From Pseudomonas sp. Irchel s3h14 (lineage in GTDB: Bacteria; Pseudomonadota; Gammaproteobacteria; Pseudomonadales; Pseudomonadaceae), in assembly GCF_900187425.1 (NCBI RefSeq), contig NZ_FYDJ01000024.1, positions 1-64,000 on the forward strand: DNA of 64,000 nucleotides. The letters run 5' to 3'. Of the stretch, positions 8,861-17,085 are shown one piece after another. The translations under genes and the position numbers were made by a program. The notes below the pieces were generated by a model. The model was not told where the DNA came from. It ran no database searches and was given only the letters and a program-made list of their open reading frames with translations. Position 1 is the stretch's first letter. The number at the start of each line of letters is the position of its first letter.

Positions 8861-8883
8861 ATCCATTCCAAGGAGTGAGCGCA

Positions 8884-9732
8884 ATGATCGGTAGCGTCAG
8901 CAGTTACACGAGCTATACCAGCACCAGCAGCACCACAACCAGCACCGCCCGCAGTCAGCAGTTTCAGAAAGATCTGCTCGCCAAACTCGACAGCAACAGC
9001 GACGGCGCGGTGGATCAGGATGAACTGAAGAGCGCCCTGTCGCAGAAAACCGACGATGGTCTGCTGGTCAGCCTGAGCAAGAATTTCGCTGACCTGGACA
9101 GCGACGAAAGCGGCAGCCTGAGCGGTGAAGAAATGGCCGCGATGGCCCCTCCGCCGCCACCGCCACGGGACCAGGCACCAAACACCGAACTGGCTGACGC
9201 GCTGATCAGCGCCTTGGACGCCGACGGTGACGGCGCCATCAGCAGCGATGAACTGAGCAACGGCCTGGCCAACGCCGGCAGCAGCGCCGACAGCACAGAA
9301 ATCTTCTCGGCTCTAGACAAGAACGAAGACGGCTCCGTCAGCCAGGACGAACTCGTCGCCAGCCTCGCCCCGCCTCCGCCGCCACCTCAACAAGTGTCCA
9401 GCGAAGAACTGTTCAGCCAGCTCGATACGGACAGCGACGGCAGTGTCAGCGCCACCGAACTGACCAGCGCGTTGCAGACCAGCAGCACCTCATCGACCAG
9501 CACCGACACCAGTGCCGCGTTGCTCAATGTGCTGGATAGCGACAGCAGTGGCGGCGTCAGCAGCGACGAGTTGAACGCGGCGTTGCAAGCCGGCCGCGAG
9601 CGAAACACCGATAGCTCCACCGATCAGTCGAACGTGACCGAAGCCCTGAACAAAATGATCGCCAACCTGAGCAAGCAGTACTCGCTCGACAACGTGGCGA
9701 CCGTGGGTAAGTACCTGAACGAGGCCACTTAA
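8884..9732 (+). CDS. EF-hand calcium-binding protein with six loops
   Basis: The acidic 282-residue protein has a Ser/Thr-rich start (SSYTSYTSTSSTTTSTARS) and six EF-hand-like loops of the form D-x-(N/D)-x-D-G-x-(V/I/L)-x-x-(D)E: DSNSDGAVDQDE, DSDESGSLSGEE, DADGDGAISSDE, DKNEDGSVSQDE, DTDSDGSVSATE and DSDSSGGVSSDE. Two six-proline linkers (about residues 88 and 164) separate the loop pairs. No classical signal peptide or membrane helix is visible. The ATG at 8884 follows AAGGAG; an in-frame GTG at 8875 overlaps that site and was rejected. It resembles bacterial EF-hand proteins such as XopAW of Xanthomonas in general character. A role in calcium buffering or sensing is inferred. Confidence 0.85.
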   Translation: MIGSVSSYTSYTSTSSTTTSTARSQQFQKDLLAKLDSNSDGAVDQDELKSALSQKTDDGLLVSLSKNFADLDSDESGSLSGEEMAAMAPPPPPPRDQAPNTELADALISALDADGDGAISSDELSNGLANAGSSADSTEIFSALDKNEDGSVSQDELVASLAPPPPPPQQVSSEELFSQLDTDSDGSVSATELTSALQTSSTSSTSTDTSAALLNVLDSDSSGGVSSDELNAALQAGRERNTDSSTDQSNVTEALNKMIANLSKQYSLDNVATVGKYLNEAT

Positions 9733-9741
9733 GTCAAAAGC

Positions 9742-9822
9742 TTCGCGGGCAAGCCTCGCTCCTACAGGTTTAGTGCATGACCGTAGGAGCGAGCGGTGCG
9801 GCGATCCGACTTTTCCGCGAAG
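9742..9822. repeat. REP element (family 1, degenerate right arm)
   Basis: The left arm TTCGCGGGCAAGCCTCGCTC is intact. The right side reads GTAGGAGCGAG and then diverges, so the doublet has decayed. It lies between the convergent EF-hand and permease genes. Confidence 0.8.
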
Positions 9823-9847
9823 AGGCCCTAAGCTTCAACCAAAAATC

Positions 9848-10903
9848 TCAGGGCCGGCGATCCTCAACCCGAGCCTGACTCTTGCTCCAGTCGTTCAGCA
9901 GGCTGTAGGCCACGGCCAACAACGTCGGGCCGATGAACAAGCCAATAAACCCGAAGGCAATCAACCCGCCAAACACCCCGAGCAGGACAATCACCAGCGG
10001 CAAATTTCCGCCCCGGCTGATCAGGTACGGTTTAAGCACGTTGTCGACGCCACTGATGATGAACATACCCCAAATCCCGAGAAACACCGCCATCCCGTAC
10101 TCACCCTTCCAGGCCAGCCAGGCCGTGGCCGGAATCCACACCAGCGGCGGCCCCATCGGAATCAGGCTCAACAAAAACGTGACGATCCCCAACACCAGCG
10201 CCCCGGGCACCCCGGCAATCAAAAACCCGATCAACGCCAGAACCGCTTGGGCCGCCGCCGTCCCGATCACGCCGTTCACCACCCGCTGCACCGTGCCCGC
10301 CACCAATTCAATGTAATACCCGGCACGGTCACCAATCAGACGTTCCAGCAACCCGTGAACAAACGCCGCCAGACGCGGCCCGTCACGGTAGAAAAAGAAC
10401 ACGAAGACGATACTCAACGTCAGCTCAAGTATCCCGCCGCCAATCTGCGCGCTGCGCGCCAGCAACCAATTGCCGACCTGGCCCAGGTAAGGTTTGACCG
10501 CCAGCATCATCGCCGCGCCCTGCTGATCGATGCTGTTCCAGACCCCGACCAGCCGCTCGCCCACCAAGGGAATACTGCCCAGCCAGGTCGGCGCTTCCGG
10601 CAGCCCGTCGACCTGCACATCCTTGATGAACGCCGTGGCATCGCGCACATGGTCCGCGAGGTTGAACCCCAGCCAGACCAACGGCAACGCCACCAGCAAC
10701 ATCCAGCCCAGCGTCAGCACTGCGGCCGCCAGAGATTCGCGACCATTAAGCAAACGCGTCAGCAAACGCATCAGCGGCCAGCTGGCAAACGCCAGCACCG
10801 CGCCCCAGAACAGCGCCGACCAGAACGGCGCCATCACCCAGAAGCTCGCGCCAAACAGCACCAGGAGCAGGATCTGCACCAACAGCCGATCGTTATTGAT
10901 CAT
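9848..10903 (-). CDS. AI-2E family transporter (YdiK-like permease)
   Basis: This inner-membrane protein of 351 residues has about eight hydrophobic helices. It carries the PF01594 family pattern: paired N-terminal helices, a long soluble segment (about 90-150), FVFFFYRDG, and the conserved C-terminal PPLVWIPATAWLAWKG plus GPTLLAVAYSLLNDW. Members export small molecules or act in Na+/H+ exchange; the AI-2 link is established only for TqsA. The ATG is at 10903. The substrate here is unknown. Confidence 0.88.
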   Translation of the reverse strand: MINNDRLLVQILLLVLFGASFWVMAPFWSALFWGAVLAFASWPLMRLLTRLLNGRESLAAAVLTLGWMLLVALPLVWLGFNLADHVRDATAFIKDVQVDGLPEAPTWLGSIPLVGERLVGVWNSIDQQGAAMMLAVKPYLGQVGNWLLARSAQIGGGILELTLSIVFVFFFYRDGPRLAAFVHGLLERLIGDRAGYYIELVAGTVQRVVNGVIGTAAAQAVLALIGFLIAGVPGALVLGIVTFLLSLIPMGPPLVWIPATAWLAWKGEYGMAVFLGIWGMFIISGVDNVLKPYLISRGGNLPLVIVLLGVFGGLIAFGFIGLFIGPTLLAVAYSLLNDWSKSQARVEDRRP

Positions 10904-10937
10904 CTAAATCTCGAAAAAAGTCAGTTCGCAAAAGAGT

Positions 10938-10964
10938 AGGCGAACGCAGTGTCTGCGTTCGCCT
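10938..10964 (-). terminator. Hairpin terminator after DUF4892 gene
   Basis: The perfect 12-base stem AGGCGAACGCAG/CTGCGTTCGCCT with a 3-base loop begins 9 bases past the DUF4892 stop on the minus strand. It is followed by a weak CTCTTTT tract. It probably separates this operon from the AI-2E permease. Confidence 0.7.
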
Positions 10965-10972
10965 GATAAAGC

Positions 10973-11791
10973 TTACCGCAACAGTTCGATGTGCAAGCCA
11001 GCGCCGTCGACGCTGCCGGCTTCCATCCTGGCTGTACGCACACCCTGCCCGATCAGTGCCTGACGCCAGGCTTCGGCCTTCGGCCCGGAAACACTGACCC
11101 GCAACGTGGTGTCCAGATTCAGCCCACGAGAGATCAGGCGTAGCCAGGTATCGTCAGGATCGCCGGTCAATTTGGGGAAATCGAGCTCACCGGTGCTTTT
11201 GAGTTCTCGAAGCAAGGTTGCAGAAGTCGGCAGCAAATCGCCCAGCGGCGCGGCGGCGTCGAACTGTTCAACGTGCAGATACGCTTTGCGATTGCCGCGC
11301 GTGATGCTGTAAAGCGCCACCAGCGTGTTGTCCTGTGGTGCCGCTAGGCGCAACAGCAAATACGCTTGCTGATCATCTGCGCCATAAAGCTTGGCATTGC
11401 CGAAGACATCATTGGCCCACAGGCTGCTTTCGCCGCAATCACGGGCCTGGCACCAGAACAGCAACTGGGCGTCCTGCTTCTGCAAAGCTTCACGAGCGGC
11501 GGTGAAGGCGGCGGTGGAGGAATGTTCCGGTGGCAACTCGTAGGTCACCGAAGTGGCTTGCCCTCGGGCAGCGACCTGGCCGTCAAAGCGCAACTGGCCG
11601 CTGATTTTGCGGATCGAGCCCAGTGGATAGATCCGCTCAAGTTCGGCGACCGGGCGATAGTCAACGATCTGCGCATCGGCCATACGCGGCACGATCGGCA
11701 GGTCCTGACTGCCCGGGATATCGGCGGCAAACAACAGGGGACTGAAACAACACAGCGCCAGCAGACTGAGTGAACGCATGGATAGACTCAT
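10973..11791 (-). CDS. DUF4892 domain-containing exported protein
   Basis: The 272-residue protein has a signal peptide (MRSLSLLALCCFSPLLFAADIPGS, cleavage near the AxA-like site). A soluble domain of the DUF4892 type follows, with two cysteines (CQARDCG) that could pair. It should be periplasmic. The ATG at 11791 overlaps the GST stop (ATGA), so it is translationally coupled to that gene; an internal ATG at 11779 would give a more compact signal peptide. Function is not known. Confidence 0.8.
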   Translation of the reverse strand: MSLSMRSLSLLALCCFSPLLFAADIPGSQDLPIVPRMADAQIVDYRPVAELERIYPLGSIRKISGQLRFDGQVAARGQATSVTYELPPEHSSTAAFTAAREALQKQDAQLLFWCQARDCGESSLWANDVFGNAKLYGADDQQAYLLLRLAAPQDNTLVALYSITRGNRKAYLHVEQFDAAAPLGDLLPTSATLLRELKSTGELDFPKLTGDPDDTWLRLISRGLNLDTTLRVSVSGPKAEAWRQALIGQGVRTARMEAGSVDGAGLHIELLR

Positions 11792-12447
11792 CGGATCAGC
11801 ATGGCCTGGGCACCCTTGATGATACTGGCGTCATCGATACGCTCAGGCACCAGCAAACCACGCTGTACCGCCGGACGCGCCTCCATGGTTGCCATCCAGC
11901 GCTGCAGGGCCGGCAAACCGTCGACCTCGACACCCGACCACTCATGGCCACGAACCCACGGAAAAGTGGCGATGTCGGCAATGCTGTATTCACCGCCCAG
12001 AAACTCCACGGCTTGCAGGCGCGTGTCGAGCACTTCATAGAGGCGGCGGGTTTCATGTTGATAGCGATCGATGGCGCCTTGGAGTTTCTCCGGGAAATAA
12101 CGGAAAAACACGTTGGCCTGACCCTGCATCGGGCCGATTCCACCCATCTGGAACATCAGCCATTGCAGGACCACTGAACGCCCCTTGGGGTCTTTTGGCA
12201 GCAGTTTGCCGCTCAGTTCAGCCAGGTAAATCAGGATCGCGCCGGATTCAAACACAGCGAAATCGCCGTTGGCGCGGTCGACAATCGCCGGAATCCGGCC
12301 ATTGGGATTGATCTTGAGGAAGCCCTCGGACTTCTGTTCCTTTTTGTCGAAACTCAAGGCATGCACCGTGTAGGGCAGGCCGAGTTCCTCGAGCACGATA
12401 GAGACCTTGTGGCCATTCGGGGTCGCAGCGGTGTAGAGATCTATCAT
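11788..12447 (-). CDS. Glutathione S-transferase, YfcG/nu-like
   Basis: The cytosolic 219-residue enzyme has an N-terminal thioredoxin-like domain starting MIDLYTAATPNGHKVSIVLEE, where Thr and Asn replace the usual Tyr/Ser as the glutathione-activating residues, as in nu-class YfcG. The cis-proline motif NGRIPAIVD and FESGAILIYLAE follow, then the helical C-terminal domain (FPWVRGHEWSGV). The ATG at 12447 follows GGGAGA. A role in disulfide reduction or detoxification is inferred. Its stop overlaps the DUF4892 start. Confidence 0.92.
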   Translation of the reverse strand: MIDLYTAATPNGHKVSIVLEELGLPYTVHALSFDKKEQKSEGFLKINPNGRIPAIVDRANGDFAVFESGAILIYLAELSGKLLPKDPKGRSVVLQWLMFQMGGIGPMQGQANVFFRYFPEKLQGAIDRYQHETRRLYEVLDTRLQAVEFLGGEYSIADIATFPWVRGHEWSGVEVDGLPALQRWMATMEARPAVQRGLLVPERIDDASIIKGAQAMLIR

Positions 12448-12497
12448 GGTTGTCTCCCATTTCAACCCGCCCAGCCTCGACAGTTGCCCGGCGCAAG

Positions 12498-13352
12498 TCA
12501 AGGAACGGCGAAGAACCGATTGAAACAGTCTGCGACAAGGTCGGCGCCGGGTTCGTCATTCAGATGCAAATGATGACCGCCAGGCAGCTGTTCACGGCTA
12601 AAGGGTAGACGTTCCAGCAACTCGGGATGTTTGGCGAGCATGCCGTCGGCAGCCACCACCAGTTTTGCAGGACAACTGACCCGCTGGACGAAGGCCATCG
12701 CCTGTTCTGTGGTCAGACGCAGCGGCGACGGTAAGGTCAGGCGGTTATCGGTGCGCCAGGTATAACCGCCCGGCACCGGCATCAATCCACGTTGGGCCAG
12801 CAGTTCTGCGGCTTCGCGACTGACAGCGACCAAGCCTTTCATGCGCGCCTCGATGGCTCGGTCGAGGGTGTTGTAGACCGGTTTGCGCTTCTCCCGCAAA
12901 TCCAGCTGCGCTTGCAGGGCCATGCCCATCCGTTCGGCAGCGTTTTCGCCTTTGTCTGTAGGAGGAATGACGCCGTCGATCAACGCCAGATGGGTCACGC
13001 GTTCCGGTAACGAACCGGCCAGCACCAGCGAAACGATCGCGCCCATGGAATGCCCCAGCAGGCCAAAGCGCTTCCAGCCCAATTGCTCGGCCACTTGCAG
13101 CACGTCATGGGCGTAGTCCCACAGTGCGTAACCGGCACCGGTCGGCCGATGCCCGGAATGACCGTGACCGGCCATGTCCAGCGCGATAATGCGCAAGCCT
13201 TTGAGCTTCGGCGCCAGCCGGGCGAAGCTGTTGGCGTTGTCCAGCCAGCCATGCAAGGCGATCACCGGCATGCCGTCTTCGGGGCCGAACAGGTGCGCGG
13301 CCAGTTCGATATGCGGCAGGCTCAGGCGGACTTCTTCAACGACGTTGCTCAT
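12498..13352 (-). CDS. Alpha/beta hydrolase (MhpC-like)
   Basis: The 284-residue alpha/beta hydrolase has an oxyanion motif at ALHGWLDNA, the nucleophile elbow GHSMGA (Ser), an acid in the VVAADG region and the catalytic His in GGHHLHLND. The true start is the ATG at 13352 (MSNVVEEVRLSLPHIEL), four bases into the preceding hydrolase. A longer in-frame extension that reads through that neighbour is spurious. The substrate is unknown; the fold includes esterases, C-C hydrolases and haloperoxidases. Confidence 0.9.
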   Translation of the reverse strand: MSNVVEEVRLSLPHIELAAHLFGPEDGMPVIALHGWLDNANSFARLAPKLKGLRIIALDMAGHGHSGHRPTGAGYALWDYAHDVLQVAEQLGWKRFGLLGHSMGAIVSLVLAGSLPERVTHLALIDGVIPPTDKGENAAERMGMALQAQLDLREKRKPVYNTLDRAIEARMKGLVAVSREAAELLAQRGLMPVPGGYTWRTDNRLTLPSPLRLTTEQAMAFVQRVSCPAKLVVAADGMLAKHPELLERLPFSREQLPGGHHLHLNDEPGADLVADCFNRFFAVP

Positions 13353-14155
13353 GCGCAATCCTGTTGGTGGCGACCGTCCCAACGGCTGAACAGGTTCTTC
13401 AGCAGCGTGGCCGTGTCCTGGGGACGTTCGAGGGGAAACATGTGGCCGCCGGGCATGGTCAGAGACTCCCCTTGCGGCAAGCGCCCCACGAGGCTTGCGT
13501 GATGACGCATCACCACCCGGCTCTTGTGCCCGCGAACCACCGCCAGCGGCACTTTCAGTTGCCGTGTGCGGCCGGGACTGGTGTGCGGCACGCCACGGTA
13601 GATACTGATTTCCGTGGCCGGGTCGAAGCGCAGGCGCAGCTTGTCGCCCACCTTGTGCAAGCCGTGTTGCAGGTAAGCGTCGAAGCATTCCGGGTCGAAA
13701 CTGCGGAACAGGGTTTTGCCAGCGAAATAGAGTCGGGCCGCTTCCAGATCGGCGAATTCTTCCCGACGTCCCAACGTACGGCCGGCCGGGGTCAGGCGAT
13801 CGATGAAACCGAAGCGTTTGGCGGCGCGAATCACCCATTGATCGGCGCGGGTCAGCACCGGCGAATCAAGCATCACCACGCCGCGATAGAGCTCGGGGCA
13901 CCGCAACGCCGCGTGCAGATGCAGCACGCCACCGAAGGAGTGGCCGACGCCCCACACCGGTTCCGGTTGCTGCTTGAGGTGATGAATCAGCTCGTCGACC
14001 AGGTTGTACCAGTTGTCGTCCGCCGGAAAACGCGGGTCATGGGCGTGCTGCTGCAGATGCGTCACCTGATACTCGGGCGCCAGCGCCGCGAACAACTTGC
14101 CGTAGGTGCCCGAGGGAAAACCGTTGGCGTGGGCGAAAAATATCTGTTGCGACAT
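13349..14155 (-). CDS. Alpha/beta fold hydrolase
   Basis: The 268-residue hydrolase starts MSQQIFFAHANGFPSGTY. It has the oxyanion-type HANGFPSG turn, the nucleophile elbow GHSFGG, a VVMLDSP strand and a C-terminal GGHMFPLE catalytic His. Its stop overlaps the next hydrolase start by the ATGA arrangement, so two hydrolases of the same fold are produced together. They share little direct sequence beyond the motifs, so they are not a recent duplication. The substrate is unknown. Confidence 0.9.
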   Translation of the reverse strand: MSQQIFFAHANGFPSGTYGKLFAALAPEYQVTHLQQHAHDPRFPADDNWYNLVDELIHHLKQQPEPVWGVGHSFGGVLHLHAALRCPELYRGVVMLDSPVLTRADQWVIRAAKRFGFIDRLTPAGRTLGRREEFADLEAARLYFAGKTLFRSFDPECFDAYLQHGLHKVGDKLRLRFDPATEISIYRGVPHTSPGRTRQLKVPLAVVRGHKSRVVMRHHASLVGRLPQGESLTMPGGHMFPLERPQDTATLLKNLFSRWDGRHQQDCA

Positions 14156-14281
14156 ACCGGTGATCCATCAACGAAAACAAGGGTTGATTGTCCGTAAGAC
14201 GACGTCCTGCAGCAATGACCGTAAGTGCCAGGAATGATGACAGTCCGGTCAACAGGATTTCTGATGAAGATCTATCGCGTT

Positions 14282-14725
14282 TCACCGAACCGGCGGATTC
14301 TCACCCAACGGCACTACCGCCATGGTCAACCGCGACACACAGCTAGCCTTCCCCTCATCACTGGTCAAACGAATATCCCAGACATGCGTCGTGCGGCCAA
14401 TGTGAATCGGCTTGGCCACCGCCGTGACCCGTCCACTGCGTAAGCCGCGCAAATGGTTGGCGTTGATTTCCAGGCCCACGCAATAAAACTTGCTGGCGTC
14501 GATGCACAGGTAACTGGCCATCGAGCCGACCGTTTCGGCCAGCACCACCGAGGCGCCGCCGTGCAGCAAGCCGAAAGGCTGGTGAGTGCGATGGTCGATG
14601 ACCATGCTCGCGGTCAGGGACGCTTCGTCGACGGCTTCGAAGCGAATATCCAGCACTTCGCCGATGGTGTTTTTCTGGATTTCGTTCAGATGCTCGATGT
14701 TGGGAATGGTACGCCACAGGCTCAT
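14282..14725 (-). CDS. Hotdog-fold PaaI-type thioesterase
   Basis: The 147-residue hotdog thioesterase has the HGGASVVLAETVGSMA motif containing the catalytic Glu and the substrate-facing His-Gly-Gly. GLEINANHLR is also characteristic of the EntH/MenI/PaaI group. It hydrolyses acyl- or aroyl-CoA esters in the cytoplasm. It lies 32 bases downstream of the acyl-CoA ligase on the same strand, so ligase and thioesterase probably form one transcription unit that makes and unloads a CoA ester. Confidence 0.9.
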   Translation of the reverse strand: MSLWRTIPNIEHLNEIQKNTIGEVLDIRFEAVDEASLTASMVIDHRTHQPFGLLHGGASVVLAETVGSMASYLCIDASKFYCVGLEINANHLRGLRSGRVTAVAKPIHIGRTTHVWDIRLTSDEGKASCVSRLTMAVVPLGENPPVR

Positions 14726-14757
14726 CGTTGCTTTCCTTGGTTGGTTTTATTCTTGAC

Positions 14758-16425
14758 TCAATCCTGCCACAGCACCGCTTCGCTGCGCTCGCTCCATTCT
14801 TCGAAACGGGCACCGTAGGCGGCTTCGATCACGTTGCGCTTGATCTTCAGGGTCGGCGTCAGGAAGCCGTTCTCCACCGCCCAACTGTCCTTGACCACCA
14901 CCAATCGACGCAAGCGTTCGTGTTTGTCGAGGACGCCGTTGACCTCCTCCAGGAGTTTTTCCAGGCTTGAATGCAGGCCCGCCCGCGCCGTTCCGCTGGC
15001 GTCCTGCTGACCGACCGCCGAGAGCACGCACAACCCCAGCGGCGCACTCAGGCCATCGCCCACCACACAAACCTGCTCGATGCGCGAATGCTCCGCCAGA
15101 CGATTTTCGATGGGTGCCGGGGCGACGTATTTGCCTTTGCTGGTCTTGAAGATTTCCTTCAGTCGCCCGGTCAGACGCAGGTTGCCTTCGGCGTCTTCCT
15201 CGCCCTTGTCACCGGTGCGCAGGAAGCCGTCCTCGGTGATGGTTTCGGCGGTTTTCTCAGGCTCCTTGAAATACCCAAGCATGGTCGCGCCGCTGCGCAC
15301 CATGACCTCGCCTGACTCGGCGATCCGCACCTCGACTTCCGGGCAGGGCTTGCCGATCCAGCCGGGTTTGTTCTGGCCCGGCCGGCAAATGTGCGAATAG
15401 CCGCAGCTTTCGGTCATGCCGTAGACCTCCAGCACATCCAGCCCCAGTTTGCGGTACCACAGCAGCAAGGTCTGCGGCACTGGCGCGGCGCCGGACAAGG
15501 CGATGCGCAAGGCGTCCAGCCCGAGCCCGGCCAGGACTTTGTGGCCGACCCGCTTGCCGATGATCGGCAGACCGAGCAGGAAGTCGAGGCGCTTTGCCGG
15601 GATCTTGCTGTACACGCCCATCTGGAATTTGGTCCAGATCCTCGGCACGCCGAACAGCGCGGTCGGTCGTGCACGGCGCAAATCGGCCAGAAAGGTGTCG
15701 AGGCTCTCGGCAAAAAACACCGTTTGCCCGGTGTAGATCGACGCCAGTTCGACGAACATCCGCTCGGCGACATGGCACAGCGGCAAGTAGGACAGCAGCC
15801 GATCCGACTCATTCAAGCCAAACAACTGCGTGCCGCGAGTGGTGGCAAACCCCAGATTGGCGAAGCTGTGCATCACGCCTTTGGGCATGCCGGTGGTGCC
15901 GGAGGTGTAAATGATGGTCGCCAACTGGTCGGCGGACGGCTTGGGATCGTCCTGGATCGGTGAGCTCTTTTGCAGGTCGGCCCAGCTGAAATCGAACGTC
16001 CCGGGTGGATGCAACGGCAGGCTGATCGTCGGCAGATCAGCGCTGACCCCGCGAGACATGCCTGGCCAGTCATCGAGTTTGCCGATGAACGCCAGCGCCG
16101 CTTCGGAGTGTTCAAGGACCTGGGCCACGGTCTCGGCGGTGAGGTTCGGGTAGAGCGGCACCGACACATGGCCGGCCATCCAGATCGCCAGGTCGGCGAT
16201 GATCCAGTGCGCGCAGTTTTTCGAGATCAGGGCGATGTGGCTGCCTTGGGGCAGTTCGCGTGCGCGCAACCAATGCGCGGCGCAGCGCGCCTGATGACCG
16301 ACGTCGGCCCAGCTCAGGGTCTCGACTTGCCCGCCGCCCACGGGCTGGACCAGAAAGCGCTGGCGCGGATGGCGGGCCTCACGCTCGTAGAAGACGTCCA
16401 GCGGCAAACGGAAAGCAGCAGGCAT
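14758..16425 (-). CDS. AMP-binding long-chain acyl-CoA ligase-like enzyme
   Basis: The 555-residue adenylate-forming enzyme has the P-loop YTSGTTGMPKGV, the A5 motif VYGMTESCG, the A7/A8 region TGDKGEEDAEGNLRLTGRLKEIFKTSKGKYVAP and a C-terminal catalytic Lys region (PTLKIKRNVIE). This layout fits FadD/long-chain-fatty-acid CoA ligases of the FAA1 subgroup. The ATG at 16425 follows AAGGAG; an in-frame start 11 codons upstream overlaps that site and was rejected. A 30-base palindrome lies just upstream and is a likely operator. Confidence 0.92.
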   Translation of the reverse strand: MPAAFRLPLDVFYEREARHPRQRFLVQPVGGGQVETLSWADVGHQARCAAHWLRARELPQGSHIALISKNCAHWIIADLAIWMAGHVSVPLYPNLTAETVAQVLEHSEAALAFIGKLDDWPGMSRGVSADLPTISLPLHPPGTFDFSWADLQKSSPIQDDPKPSADQLATIIYTSGTTGMPKGVMHSFANLGFATTRGTQLFGLNESDRLLSYLPLCHVAERMFVELASIYTGQTVFFAESLDTFLADLRRARPTALFGVPRIWTKFQMGVYSKIPAKRLDFLLGLPIIGKRVGHKVLAGLGLDALRIALSGAAPVPQTLLLWYRKLGLDVLEVYGMTESCGYSHICRPGQNKPGWIGKPCPEVEVRIAESGEVMVRSGATMLGYFKEPEKTAETITEDGFLRTGDKGEEDAEGNLRLTGRLKEIFKTSKGKYVAPAPIENRLAEHSRIEQVCVVGDGLSAPLGLCVLSAVGQQDASGTARAGLHSSLEKLLEEVNGVLDKHERLRRLVVVKDSWAVENGFLTPTLKIKRNVIEAAYGARFEEWSERSEAVLWQD

Positions 16426-16461
16426 GCGACTCGCTCCTTTATTTTTGGTCTGGAGCAAGCG

Positions 16462-16491
16462 TAGTCAACCAAGCAGTTGCTTGGTTGACTA
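16462..16491 (-). promoter_or_regulatory. Perfect 30-bp palindrome, candidate operator of acyl-CoA ligase
   Basis: The arms TAGTCAACCAAGCA and TGCTTGGTTGACTA are 14 bases each, separated by GT. They lie 37-66 bases upstream of the ligase ATG, where a repressor would block the promoter. Length and symmetry suggest a TetR-family dimer pair, as with fatty-acid regulators such as PsrA, but no regulator gene is adjacent. There is no T-tract, so it is not a terminator. Confidence 0.65.
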
Positions 16492-16521
16492 TTTCACACA
16501 AAAATCAGGAGTCACACCCCC

Positions 16522-16595
16522 CTGTAGGAGCAAGGCTTGCCCGCGATGAGGCCTTCGAAAACGCAAAAGCTTCGCGGGCAAGCCTTGCTCCTACA
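16522..16595. repeat. REP doublet (family 1)
   Basis: CTGTAGGAGCAAGGCTTGCC is facing its inverse copy GGCAAGCCTTGCTCCTACA with a short centre. It lies between the 5' end of the ligase gene and the 3' end of sixA. Confidence 0.88.
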
Positions 16596-16630
16596 AAAGC
16601 AAAAGCAAAAGCAAAAGCAAAGGCAAAAGC
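16595..16630. repeat. Tandem hexamer AAAAGC x6
   Basis: Six head-to-tail AAAAGC units (the fifth is AAAGGC) run up to two bases before the sixA stop codon complement. This simple repeat could vary in copy number by slippage. It is downstream of the sixA reading frame and does not change the protein. Confidence 0.9.
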
Positions 16631-16632
16631 GG

Positions 16633-17085
16633 TTACGGGTGCTTGATGCCTTTGAGCTTCATTGCGCCGGCCAGCGGCAAATCACCTTCAAGTTCTGCAA
16701 GGCCGGCGGTGCGGACCGCTTCCGGGTCCTGCACATGTCCATGCTGAAGGTAGCCCAGCAAGTTACCCACCAGCGGGTTATGACTGATCAGCAACGCGTG
16801 ATCCACAGACACCAACTGCTCCGCCACCGCTTGCGGGCGGTTGTCGGGGGTCAGCCAGTCGACGGTGCGAATCTCCGGCGCGAAATTCAGCGCTGTACGC
16901 ACAATTTCTGCGGTCTCCTGCGCTCGCAGGTAAGGACTGGCGTAGATCGCGGTCAGCGGCTTGCCGGCCAACTCGGCGGCAGTGCGCAGCACTTCTTCAC
17001 GACCATGGGCAGTCAGTGCCCGTTCCGAATCAGGACGCTTGCCGTGTGGCTCGGCTTCTCCATGACGCAGTATCCAGAGTTTCAT
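16633..17085 (-). CDS. sixA: Phosphohistidine phosphatase SixA
   Basis: The 150-residue histidine phosphatase has the RHG motif (MKLWILRHGEAEPHG) with the phospho-accepting His8 and the second catalytic His in LLISHNPLVG. SixA removes phosphate from histidine-containing phosphotransfer proteins such as ArcB or, in later work, PTS-Ntr proteins. Its start overlaps the DUF4389 stop by four bases, so it is coupled to that gene. Confidence 0.92.
   Translation of the reverse strand: MKLWILRHGEAEPHGKRPDSERALTAHGREEVLRTAAELAGKPLTAIYASPYLRAQETAEIVRTALNFAPEIRTVDWLTPDNRPQAVAEQLVSVDHALLISHNPLVGNLLGYLQHGHVQDPEAVRTAGLAELEGDLPLAGAMKLKGIKHP

Noticed and set aside
9773..10939. 388-residue open frame antisense to the AI-2E permease
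   Set aside because: Composition is Arg/Gln/His/Pro-rich, as expected opposite a membrane protein gene, and it begins in a REP element.
13353..13838. N-terminal extension of the MhpC-like hydrolase
   Set aside because: The extra 162 residues overlap the coupled upstream hydrolase; the ATG at 13352 gives the normal family start.
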